From the NCBI GenBank assembly GCA_964019135.1, contig OZ025263.1:31970133-32034132 (forward strand): a DNA stretch of 64,000 nucleotides. The letters run 5' to 3'. Every line of letters begins with the position of its first letter. The first letter of the stretch is position 1. This DNA comes from Arenicola marina. Lineage: Eukaryota; Annelida; Polychaeta; Arenicolidae. Made by a program: the position numbers and the translations under genes. Of this stretch, positions 12,475 to 23,036 are shown piece after piece. A model generated the notes under the pieces. That model saw only the letters and a program-made list of their open reading frames with translations, made no database searches and was not told the DNA's origin.

Positions 12475-12572
12475 GAGAATGCCCATGTAACAGTGCATTC
12501 TTGAAAAAGAACATACGACGCGCCAAACGAGTACATATCTTTACAAGAGTGAACTGTTACGCGGGTATTCTC
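12475..12572. repeat. 98-bp hairpin MITE, copy 2
   Basis: It begins gagaatgcccatgtaacagt and ends actgttacgcgggtattctc. It matches the copy at 5752-5849 over its whole length, including the flank tgacttaaagtacggt. Confidence 0.7.
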
Positions 12573-12647
12573 TGACTTAAAGTACGGTGAATCTGACAAT
12601 ATACAATTTTGACGTCAATAAATATTGACAGTCTGGAATGTTTTTTT

Positions 12648-12989
12648 TAGTACTTCTCACTTTTACCTACCATAAGCTATGATTGTCAATTTCCTACTCA
12701 CGATTAACGAAAAAGGACTCACGCGTGGGCGGGACTTAGCTCGGAGTGTGGCAGGGGCGGATCCAGGAATTTGCCAAGGAGGGGGGGGGGGGTGGGGGAG
12801 TTGCTCTCTGAAAACTTGCGACCGGAGGGGGGGGGGGTGCTCTCTGAAAAACTTGCGACCGGGGGGCGGGGGTCCTCGGAGAAGCCGACTTTAACAGTGT
12901 ATGTTCAGGTTCCCAAGGGGGGATGCAATCCCTGTAACCTGTAACCCCCTCCCCCCCGTAAATCCGCTCCTGTGTGGGATGGTGGTATA
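12648..12989 (-). mobile_element. Partial TA-flanked MITE (family of 44013 and 53653), interrupted
   Basis: The segment at 12648-12745 matches in reverse the middle of the elements at 44013-44275 and 53653-53900 (shared tatgattgtcaattt, acgattaacgaaaaaggact, gtgggcgggacttag). It is split by the G-rich element at 12752-12971 and resumes at 12978 with gatggtggtata. Just before it, 12605-12640 resembles the other end of the same family in the opposite orientation, so the locus is rearranged. Confidence 0.6.
12752..12971. mobile_element. G-rich 'GGCGGATCC' MITE inserted in another MITE
   Basis: It begins caggggcggatccagg and ends taaatccgctcct, an imperfect terminal inverted repeat. GTGTGG is present on both sides (12746-12751, 12972-12977), consistent with a short target duplication. 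Inside are two copies of cttgcgaccggggg next to G runs. A hAT-like origin is possible from the terminus, but the duplication is shorter than the usual 8 bp. Confidence 0.6.
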
Positions 12990-15900
12990 ATTTTGAATTT
13001 ACTTGTCGAAGAACATGCGATGGCAATGGATACAAGATACTAGCACACTACTAAGTCCCATAAGTTAAATATCACCGTCATCGTCACCATGATACTATTC
13101 TCATATGAAACTTGTTAGGAAAGACAATTTTAGCCGACCACCATGGTCTCAGCATCACTCTTATGAAATGTCATGATCATGATGTCACTCAAGTCACTAT
13201 TAATGTGGTCATCATTGCATGATACTCATCCCCAATATCACCATTATGTCACTCAGCATCACGACCGTGATTATCACGTTATACTACTTGCGTCAGCGCC
13301 ACCCTCTCTTGCCCTCCTCCGCTCCATCCTCTTCTTGCCCACCCCCCACCCTCCATCCTCGTAATCCTCCCACCCCCTGCCATCCACCCATCCTCTTCTA
13401 AGCCATCACCCAGGGCTATAAACTCTCACTCCCATCTCACTCGTATTATTGTCACAAACACTGGTACCTCAGATGGTGACATTTAACTGAAGATGCATTG
13501 TGCCCTTTTAGCTTATCATCCTTCGCCCTCATCAAGCACCACATTTGTCAACCTGTAAACCTAATCCCCCCTCTCCTTATAACGTTTAGCGCTGCCAACA
13601 CAACGAAACAGAACAGAAGCGAGATAGCAACAGAAAAAAACGGTCATTAAATCTGATAAATAAAGAAGAAAAATGGACAATAATATATCCCCATTTTTTT
13701 TCACAGAATGGAAGTGTAAAGCCTAGATCTGGGAAACGATGTTGCTGCTGCATGACACATAAACCTGCCTTCTGCCCACGGAAGCCCTAGCCGTAGCCGT
13801 AGCCCTTGGCCTGCAGTGACTTTTTCATTGACAGGCAGGCGAGGGGGTCCTCTTGTGTTAATGCCGCCATCATATTAACACGGGGATTACCCGGGGCGGT
13901 GAATCGGCCCACTCAACGTCTCCGCCCCGGGGCAATTAACGCTGATTGCTCTCGATATGGGATAGGCATGGATTATTGGACGTCCATTCTCACCCAGGTG
14001 CCTCGCAGATTGCTGTAACGGATGAGGAGCCAATTACTTCTATGAATCAGCGCATGCGCATTAAACGTCGATTGTGAGCGATAATACCGGTTGTAACTTG
14101 TCTTGACCGTTTTTCGTTGCCCTGCAGGGTGCTGCTATAGACGTAGGCTGTAGGCCGCTATCGATTCCGCCGCCTGTTTGTCCAACAAATGTAGGTGTGT
14201 TTTTTCACATTTGCTTCCGGGGGCGGAATGATACCGTATTTCATAGACAACGGTCTTTACATGTGATGGTCCATTGCTACAACTCAGGGACGACGTCACT
14301 TCGCATGCGTTTCACGCTTTTGTTCCAGTCTCGCTGGCTCTCCCTCCGCCTGGTTGTCGACTGTGGTCTGCTGGGTCTGCCAAAGCGGCCGGTGCGTCGT
14401 TCGAGCCCAAACTGTGCAAATGTTTGTGAAGGATAGATCTCAAGTATTTATTCGTATAGAATAGGGAGGTTACTCCCGGAGATATGGCTTCTATTTTACC
14501 TTGACCTTTCGCATTGTCGCCATATGGCCTACACATGTTTAAGTGTCCTACTTACACAAACCGAACCCTCCTCCTGGTTATGGCATTAATACTATTATAA
14601 AACATGAGGCATAGTTTTGGCGTAGTTTCCTAACTATTTCGAGCGATCTTCATTATCATATAAAGACTATGCCGCAATTTATTGTGTCAAAGCAAAAGAT
14701 GCGGCCAACCGTCATCAGTTAACTAGTCTTGACAGTTTGGATGTGAATGTTTCACATCGCGATCGTCATTAAATAACTGACATGTTACATTGCACTGTAA
14801 CATCACAAAAAGAAGATGCTGCAAGAGACTTCATCGGCCAAATGTCCCTGCAAAAATTACGCCATTGAAATACGGACATAGAAATGTCAATGTCAGTTAT
14901 CACATATAGTAATGTACACATTGTGGGCTACATGAGATGATAGCATCTGACCTGACAAAAAACAATGTGAAAAGTATTTTTTATTTAATTCATTATTTAG
15001 ACGGTACAAAGGCTCCTAGAGCTGACGTTCGGCAAGGCGCTGTGGGCTGAGTTTTTCTTTATGTAACACGTCGCCACTCATCTCTCTCAGCCAACGACCC
15101 GGCACCACGGGCGTTGATTAGAGAGGCAGGCCGAGGCCGGAACACTTGGGAAAAGTCGTTTGTGCCTTTGAAGGTGGAGCAACTTGAAGGTCAGCTGAAC
15201 CCCATTGGGGTGCGCCCGGGGGGGGGGGGCGGGGGTGAGGGTGGGGAGAGGAGAGATGAGGGCGGAGGGGTTAGAAATGAGGGCGGGGGAGAGGGGGGTG
15301 CGGGGGAAAGGGCTGGCCACATACCTATATGGGTCAGGGTGTTGCTGGCTGCGTCCATATATCTATGCATGGCTACTGACCGCACCTTTATGGTCGAGGC
15401 GGGCCCTTTGGATCCGGGACAGGCCATCACTAAACGCTTATTACCGGATGAGAATGAAGGTCTCCGTTGCCCGCTATGGTAGGCTGGGGACCGACCTGTC
15501 ATACGGCCAAGGCTGGAGCTGGCATTGCATGTCCGGGCAGAGGCGGGACAACGTAAGGTGCTGGCGTGGGTGGGGTGGTTGTATAACGGATAATTTGTCC
15601 ATCCCGCCTTTTATCATTTGTCATTTGGGTGGGAAAGGCAAGGATATCTTATGTTTGTTTCTGACTGAATGGGTGAGTTAACGGGATGGCTGCCAATTAC
15701 ACACGACATCGGTGACGCTTTATCTCTCTATATATACTTATACATAAGGCAGAATCACATTGCCAGGTCCATGGGGGCATTCCAAGGATCCCAATGGTCG
15801 GGAACAGTTCGCATCCACCCTAAAACTGTTAGCAGATGGCTGTACCGCCCTCACGCACAACAGAGGCCATGCTCAAGTAAATGTGAAACACGTACAGGAT

Positions 15901-16200
15901 GGGGGGGGGGGTCCCCATGGCGAATGTGCTCCGCTAGGGGTGGGGGGAGGGGACCTGTTCCGATCTAGGCGATTGGCATCCAGACATTCTTGGAGATTCG
16001 TGATCGGCTGTGGGCAGTTTTGGGGATCGCACAATTCCTGCTTCAACGCGAAGACCTTTGCCATATTTACCGCGATCCGTTATTATAATAGCAGTCTGCG
16101 AATTCATTGATACTCGTGATCTCACCATTAAGGCATTTGTTTTCGCGCCCAGGTGTAACATGTACTAATCTTGAAAATTCGATATTGCTCTTCTTAATTT
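12990..16200. other. Intergenic DNA
   Basis: No gene recognised. At 13860-13950 there is a GC-rich, non-simple stretch with an imperfect inverted repeat (ccccggggc-type words). A decayed family A SINE-like segment may lie at 14380-14530 (gttcgagccc, ggataga, gggaggttactcccggagatatgg). G runs lie near 15218-15235 and 15900-15910. Confidence 0.4.
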
Positions 16201-16277
16201 GGGAAGATTAGCGATTCAGAGGGAGTCCCCCCCCCCCCTTGGGAAGATTCGCGATTCAGAGGGAGTCCCCCCCCCCT
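16201..16277. repeat. Two-copy direct repeat of about 38 bp
   Basis: gggaagattagcgattcaga followed by gggagtccccccc occurs twice in tandem with one or two differences. Confidence 0.75.
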
Positions 16278-16829
16278 AGACTAACCCAAGTGGTCGGATC
16301 GTGGTTTGAATTACATATGCCCAAATGTCTGCAGTTTATGCAGAATAAAGATCCTAATCATTTGCAAATAGCATGGGGCTACTGCTGGATTTGTTTGGTT
16401 TGTGTGTAATGGTCTTATTTAGCCTGTAAGGCTGAACCGTATTTCACCCGACTGCTCCGCATATCGACATAAACCGCCTGATTATAAACAATGGGATTCG
16501 CCTTTATTGTGAATTCGTAAGAAACTATCTTTCCTCCAAGCCTTCCGGAAGTTACACAATACCCAAATAAAAAACGACTGAAGGTTACTACGTCACAAAT
16601 AAAAGGCTATATCGTTACATGATCACGCATGGAAACATGGCTCCTCTGTCCATTAACCTTTCCCGTTGTCGTGATATGAACAGGCTACATGCTACAAGTA
16701 CGCCTTAGGCCGATCCTATCTTCACCTAACCCTGTCAAGGACAGGGCGCGCCGCCTCGCCCAGTTGGACACGGAATTCACCCCAAAGAATTATGCTGGAG
16801 ACAAAGGGTGAAATGGGAATCAAGGGGTT
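16278..16829. other. Intergenic DNA
   Basis: No gene recognised. A decayed SINE body fragment may lie near 16625-16690. Confidence 0.35.
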
Positions 16830-17550
16830 TATATGTGTTACACTTAGGCCCTCGTGTTACACGATAGCTCTCGTTCTACACTTAGGCCCTCGGGTTACAC
16901 TTAGGCCCTCGGGTTACACTTAGGCCCTCGTCCTACACTTAGGCCCTCGGGTTACACTTAGGCCCTCGTGTTACACTTAGGTCCTCGTGCTACACTTAGG
17001 CCCTCGTGCTACACTTAGGCCCTCGTGCCCTCGTGAACACAGTTCCTGACGTTATTAACACTCCTACACTCCTGCCCCCCCCCCCCGGCGAACGACCCCC
17101 CCCCCCCTGCCCCATCGCCAGATACTGTCATTGACAAACTGCGTGGGTCTACCTGAAACCATGTCGTTGTAATCCGCTAAGAATAGAAAACGGCGGTGAA
17201 ATATGTCGCAGTGATCTCATGGGGCCTTATGATAAGGAAGTGGTCAGTAAATTGCGGTGCCATTCTCTGCCTATTCCACCTTTCTCCCATTTACCCTATG
17301 CTATCAGACTCTATATATCGCTCAGTCTTTCTCTCTGCATATATATTTCCCGCTCTCTCTATCTTTGCCTCCCGCTCTTTGTACTTCAAATCCTTTTCTC
17401 TTCCTTCACTCTCTTCTTCCCGGCGCGTTGTCTTTGTATGCAACTATATACTCATTATTCACCCATCTATGTCTCACAATCTCCCTCCGTTTACTCTATC
17501 TGATACTCTCCTCGTTATCAATGAATATGGCATTTTTTTCCTTCAAAAAA
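16830..17550. repeat. Tandem duplication, copy 1 (minisatellite plus unique part)
   Basis: It starts with about ten copies of a 19-bp unit (ttacacttaggccctcggg, 16838-17034). A C-rich stretch and about 400 bp of pyrimidine-rich sequence follow. The second copy at 17554-18228 has the same order and nearly the same sequence; in the non-satellite part the offset is 678 bp. Confidence 0.85.
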
Positions 17551-17553
17551 GTG

Positions 17554-18228
17554 TATATGTGTTACACTTAGGCCCTCGTGTTACACGATAGCTCTCGTTC
17601 TACACTTAGGCCCTCGGGTTACACTTAGGCCCTCGTCCTACACTTAGGCCCTCGGGTTACACGTAGGCCCTCGTGTTACACTTAGGCCCTCGTGCCCTCG
17701 TGAACACAGTTCCTGACGTTATTAACACTCCTACACTCCTGCCCCCCCCCCCCGGGCGAACGACCCCCCCCCCTGCCCCATCTCACTCCACGCCGCCAGA
17801 TACTGTCATTAACAAACTGCGTGGGTCTGCCTGAAACCATGTCGTTGTAATCCGCTAAAAATAGAAAATGGCGGTGAAATATGTCGCAGTGATCTCATAG
17901 GGCCTTATGATAAGGAAGTGGTCAGTAAATTGCGGTGCCATTCTCTGCCTATTCCACCTTTCTCCCATTCACCCTATGCTATCAGACTCTATATATCGCT
18001 CAGTCTTTCTCTCTGCATACATATTTCCCGCTCTCTCTATCTTTGCCTCCCGCTCTTTGTACTTCAAATCCTTTTCTTTTCATTCACTCTCTTCTTCCCG
18101 GCGCGTTGTCTTTGTATCCAACTATATACTCATTATTCACCCATCTATGTCTCACAATCTCCCTCCGTTTACTCTATCTGATTCTCTCCTCGTTATCAAT
18201 GAATATGGCATTTTTTTCCTTCAAAAAA
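17554..18228. repeat. Tandem duplication, copy 2
   Basis: It repeats copy 1 but has fewer 19-bp units (17561-17700). A short additional phrase, tctcactccacgc, precedes gccagatactgtcatt. Differences from copy 1 are few, so the duplication is recent. The open frames seen in both copies have no coding signature. Confidence 0.85.
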
Positions 18229-19245
18229 TTACTTTCACTATAATGTATTTCCTAGAATTGTATTATATCTCTCGATAATTATGTTTATTTCCCTGCATAA
18301 TTATGATATATATATCTTTCTATAATAGTGTTTATTCTCTCAAGCCTGGTGTCTATCTCCTCTCCATACTGATGGTTATTTCTCTCCACAATAATATTTA
18401 TTTTCCTCAATAATTAGTTCTTTGATGTTTCGCTATTTAGACAGTTTGTTACAATTCGCTCTTTGTCTGCCCGTAATTATGTCTCATTCTCCCCAAAATA
18501 GTTCGTTCATTCTCTCCTTATCTCTGTCGAATCAGGAAAGTTACTGTTTCCCTTAGTTTCCCTTAATGTTTTTTCCCTACCCACATTTCCTCGCAACCTG
18601 CCTATATCGCTTTCTTCCCAGTGGTACCGGAAGGACAGATTGAATGTGAGCAGACGCCTGACAGCTACGTTTTTACATTTGTTCTACACCCTTGGCTCAT
18701 GGGCATGGCATGCCACCTTCCCAACACAACAATTCCAGCTAATTATCTCTGGCTACAAATGTAGTTAGGTAATATATTGTTTCGCGCGTTAGACTCACTA
18801 ACGCAATTGCAAAAAAGGACTAACATAAAACGAAGCCTTTGAGCAAGAGGCGGACGCATTACCAGGTGCTATGGCAAGCCGTATGGTGATAAAGGCAAAC
18901 GGGTGTGTGTGTGGGGGAGGGGGGGGGGGGAGGGGTGCATAACTGCGATGTGGGAATTGGGGGAAACATTGTGACAATATAAACGATTACATGGAGAGGA
19001 CGGTATTATGGTAAAGCCACTTCCACAGTCCAACAAATGAAACATATCGTCATATCTGTGTCATCACCGGTCATAGCTTGAGTGCCCTGGTGATATGATC
19101 GCTGAAAGCGCTATTGCAAGTATCAAACCAGGGAGTTATTTTGAGGATAAAATAGCGGTATGGACATCATCTGTCTGTTATCAAGAGCCGAAACCCTTTC
19201 ATGGTGTGGTAAGACATGACATGTTTTACCAGTTGGTTAATACAG
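18229..19245. other. Intergenic DNA
   Basis: AT- and CT-rich with no gene recognised. A G-rich run lies at 18906-18935. Confidence 0.4.
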
Positions 19246-19257
19246 CCGCATTTCGAG

Positions 19258-19504
19258 GGGCCGGCCTGGTAGCTCAGTGGGCTAGAGCGCTCGCATTGAG
19301 TGCTCTGGTCACCTGAGTGCCTAACGGCACGTGGGTCGATGGTTCGAACCCCACTGTGGCCATGTCTGTGAGATCGAAGGATAAAGATCTCATGTCCTTC
19401 TTCGCAAAGAGTAGGGGGTTACCCCCGGGGACATAGCTTTACTCTCCCTTCGTTCTCCCGATATGACCAAAAGCGGTTAAAGATTGCGGAAAATATACAA
19501 CCAA
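19258..19504 (+). repeat. tRNA-derived SINE, family A, with target-site duplication
   Basis: Full-length family A copy: A box tagctcagtgggctagagc, B box ggttcgaacccc, shared body, 3' end atatacaaccaa. A perfect 12-bp target duplication, CCGCATTTCGAG, lies at 19246-19257 and 19505-19516. Confidence 0.92.
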
Positions 19505-19705
19505 CCGCATTTCGAGTGGTGGTACAACATCGCCAGTCTTGCATTGTAAGATGCGATTCTTTACTCGGTGATATATTGCCACAGGCCAATTCACATCTCC
19601 AAAGATGTTACTGTGTACACAATGTCATGATTCATTGCTGATGTTTGAATCGTCGATGATTATGCTATCACGATGAATGGCGAGCGTAAGTACATGCATC
19701 GTGTG

Positions 19706-20112
19706 CAGTAGCAGGTTCTGTACCAGTGTCGCACTCACAGTCCCTGTAGCAGTGTCGCAGTAACAGTTTATGTAGCAGTGTCGCAGTAACAGTTGATGTA
19801 GAAGTGCCGCAGTAACAGTTTCTGTAGCAGTGTCGCAGTAACAGTATATGTAGCAGTGTCGCAGCAACAGTTTATGTAGAAGTGTCGCAGCAACAGTTTA
19901 TGTAGAAGTGTCGCAGTAACAGTTTCTGTAGAACTGTTACAGTAACAGTTGATGTAGAAGTGCCGCAGTAACAGTTTCTGTAGCAGTGTCGCAGTAACAG
20001 TTTATGTAGAAGTGTCGCAGCAACAGTTTATGTAGCAGTGTCATAGTAACAGTTTACGTAGCAGTGTCGCAGCAACAGTTTACGTAGCTCTGTGACGGTA
20101 ACAGTTGCTGTA
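19706..20112. repeat. Minisatellite with a unit of about 26 bp
   Basis: About 15 copies of a unit containing gtagcagtgtcgcagtaaca followed by gttt/gttg and at. Variants (gtagaag, gtgccgc) alternate, suggesting small higher-order blocks. Confidence 0.85.
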
Positions 20113-20514
20113 TCAGTGCAGAAGTAGTGTTGCAATATCTGTGGTAGTAGACATTATGTAGAGTAACATCATTGGTATCAGTGTAGACGTTTGCAGTAGC
20201 TCAAACCTGGCAGCATGTGTAACAGTTGACCCGTATAGCAGTTATGGGAATTGGTCGTAGTGTAGGAGGAATATTATTGGTCTTTCTGTAACGGCACCCA
20301 CCAGCTTTTGTATTAGTGAAGTAGTGGCAATATCTGTAGTATGGTAACAATAGCGGTATGGACAGGAGTGAAACAACAGAAATATTACATTATTATTAGC
20401 CATATTAATGCATTGGTCATAACAACAATAGTGTGGAGTGACGGTCGCAACTGCAGTAGTAGTGGTGGCACCAAGATAATACATGACCCGGTCCTTATCC
20501 ATATCAACAGTCTG
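20113..20514. other. Intergenic DNA
   Basis: Contains decayed continuation of the cagtag-type repeat. No gene recognised. Confidence 0.35.
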
Positions 20515-20727
20515 TGGCGGATCCAGCGGGGGGGGGGGGCACCGGGGGGCATGTGTCGCCCTATCCCCTTATTGGTGGAAAGTAGGCGAAAAAAGGAGCG
20601 CCCGCCCCCCCCTTTATCTCATAAAGGGGGCTCATGGGGCACATCCACTATTATTTCTGCACTACCTCACCAGCACCCCCTTTCTCCCGCCCCCGGTCGC
20701 AAGTATCTTACTGGATCCGAGCCTAGA
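20515..20727. repeat. G-rich 'GGCGGATCC' MITE-like repeat
   Basis: It opens gtggcggatccagcggggggg and closes with ccccggtcgcaagtatctta then ctggatccg, the inverted counterpart of the family's start. A related end fragment (aaattcctggatcggccact) lies at 20923-20942. Confidence 0.55.
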
Positions 20728-21114
20728 TAGTACTGTGGGGCTCACATGCTAGCGACTGCCCAGTAGTCTTAATGTGAGTCTCCTCGGTCAAGCAACCGTG
20801 TTTATGCATTGCAACAGTGTGTCTCTGTTTTTCTTCTTTTTTTTTGTTTGTTTTGTATGTTTGACCAAATAACACGATTCTGATTCTGATTATTAAATAA
20901 ATGATGCCCCCGCCCTTTCGTAAATTCCTGGATCGGCCACTGGCAGCGGTAATAGTGTTGCACTAGTAATGGTGACACAGCAGAGGTAATAATTGTGCCA
21001 GAAGTAGAACATGTTATTACAATTTTCACAACTAGAGAACATTCATGATGTAGAGATGTAGAGAGTTTGGCAGTAGGTAAACACAGGACAGTGAGAGAAG
21101 CGGCGAATCTGCAA
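20728..21114. other. Intergenic DNA with a retroelement-like tail
   Basis: The short gattctgattctgatta run near 20877 resembles a LINE 3' tail (a similar aatctgaaatctgaatctg run lies at 35532-35552). No gene recognised. Confidence 0.3.
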
Positions 21115-21345
21115 CGCATCCCCATCCCCACCCCCTACACCCCCACCCCTACACCACACCCCTACCCGCCACCGCCATCTCCACCCCACCCCATTCTCAA
21201 CCCGACACCCACCCCCATACCACCCCGCCCCCACCCCCACCCCCCGACCTAACCCCATACCCATAGCCACCGCCAACCCCCATCCCCACCCCCACCGGCA
21301 TCCCCACCCCCACCCCCACCCAACACCCAGCCCCGCACCCACATC
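21115..21345. repeat. CCCCCA-rich low-complexity DNA
   Basis: Irregular ccccca/ccccat repeats; the G-rich complement could form G-quadruplexes. Confidence 0.7.
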
Positions 21346-22508
21346 ATATCTTTTCGAGAGAGCTGTACCAAGGGGTATGCGCTTGCAGATTGCAAGAAAC
21401 GTATAAGAACGTTACAAGAGGCAAGCCGCGGTATGTTTTTATGGCACCACAACTGGCTATTCAAGCACCGTTGTGGTGATGGGGTGGTTGGGGAGGGGGC
21501 AGGTGGAGTTGAACCCATTCTTCCACAACATTGATCCGCACCAATAAACCAGTGTGAATAATTACACAGTCGCGGCTTTGAACTGTGTCGGATATTCATT
21601 CCGATGTGTCTCGCACGTTCCGTGACGGGGCAACAACTGTTTTGTTCTGCCTATTTAACATGCAACAGCGCATGCGCGAAGGACTCCAAGACGGTTTATG
21701 ATCCGCTGAGTTGTAAAAATGAAGGAATATCGTTTGGATATGCGCATTTACATGGAGAAATCCACGTTTAGAAGTTGACCGCGGGGCTGCATGCTTTCAC
21801 CCCTGTCCCACTGTGCCTGGCCGGGTCATAGGGGGGTATTCCGGCGTCCTGGGCTCTTTAATAATTGACGGCGGGTTGGCGAGGTTGAAAGGTGTCACAG
21901 TAAGCTAGGTTACTAGGAACGGTTGGGCGCCACGCTGCCTTGAGGGCTAACCTCCATGTTCCTCGGGGGCAAAATTGTTGTAGGAGAAGATATCTGGGTC
22001 GGAAAACAGCTATTACGAAATGTATATATTGAGCACTTGTTTGTTTACTTACTAGATATGTAACGTATGATGTGTACTCATCGACCCAGTACTTATATAA
22101 ACTCCTAAAAAACACATATATTCACTATAATGGTCTTAACTTGTTATATTGTTTACGCCTTTATGCGTATCACATTATTGTAAATGAGACGTTGGGAAAC
22201 ATATCAATACTATCCTACTTCAATGCAAAAATATCACGTTATTAATAAGACAATCGCCACTTTATGGGACCATATAGAGTCTTGCTTCAAAATTGTTGCC
22301 AAATGGCCCACTAGATGGATGCTCAATTCAGTAGTTAGCCATTCAACACATCTCCCTAGAGGCAGCCTGTCTGGTTCTAGTGAGTATCTGTCTCGAGAAG
22401 TGGCAAGGATGGCGTGGAGACAGTGGCACCGCGCAAGAGGGAGTAGCATTGGTGGTGCACTTTCGTGCTTAGTTCATCCACGATAGCTGGTCGACATATC
22501 TATATCAT
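21346..22508. other. Intergenic DNA
   Basis: Unique-looking sequence. I found no supported exon; short open frames at 21858-22115 and 22184-22486 lack splice or family support. Confidence 0.4.
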
Positions 22509-22658
22509 GCCCACACTCCAGGCCTGCGCCCACACTCCGGGCCTACGCCCACACTCCAGGCCTGCGCCCACACTCCATGCCTTCGCTCACACTCCATGCC
22601 ATCGCCCACACTCCATGCCTACGCCCACACTCCATGCAAACGCCCACACTCCATGCCA
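22509..22658. repeat. Minisatellite of 18-19 bp
   Basis: About eight copies of cccacactccaggcctgcg and variants with atgcctacg. Confidence 0.85.
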
Positions 22659-23036
22659 TGTTCTGGTTTCTATCCCCTTCCTCCCCGCCTACGCTTGAGT
22701 TAATAAACCATTCAGGTAGTTGAACCCTTCTCTTTATTAGGTCTTTTCGTCGTTTCACGTTGCAACCCCCCCCCCCTCCATCACCCGCAGCGTGCCCCGA
22801 GCTATATTTTGCATGATTGTAAATGCGTTTCTTCCGCCCAAATTTTCCTTTACCCCATAGTGTTACCTCTGTGTAAACGTCACACAATGGAACGTCAATC
22901 GGATGGGATTTAGCTGTGCTCAACATCACTCATGAGCAACACAAATCTCCATGGGTCGGCACGGCTTCGGTCGTTAACATATCGCGTCTGGCTGCATTTA
23001 GTCCCACCACCCTCACCAGACGTACTGCTCACAACC
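22659..23036. other. Intergenic DNA before the 36-bp satellite
   Basis: No gene recognised. Confidence 0.35.

Noticed and set aside
21043-21342. Glycine/tryptophan-rich open frame on the minus strand
   Set aside because: Complement of a CCCCCA repeat.
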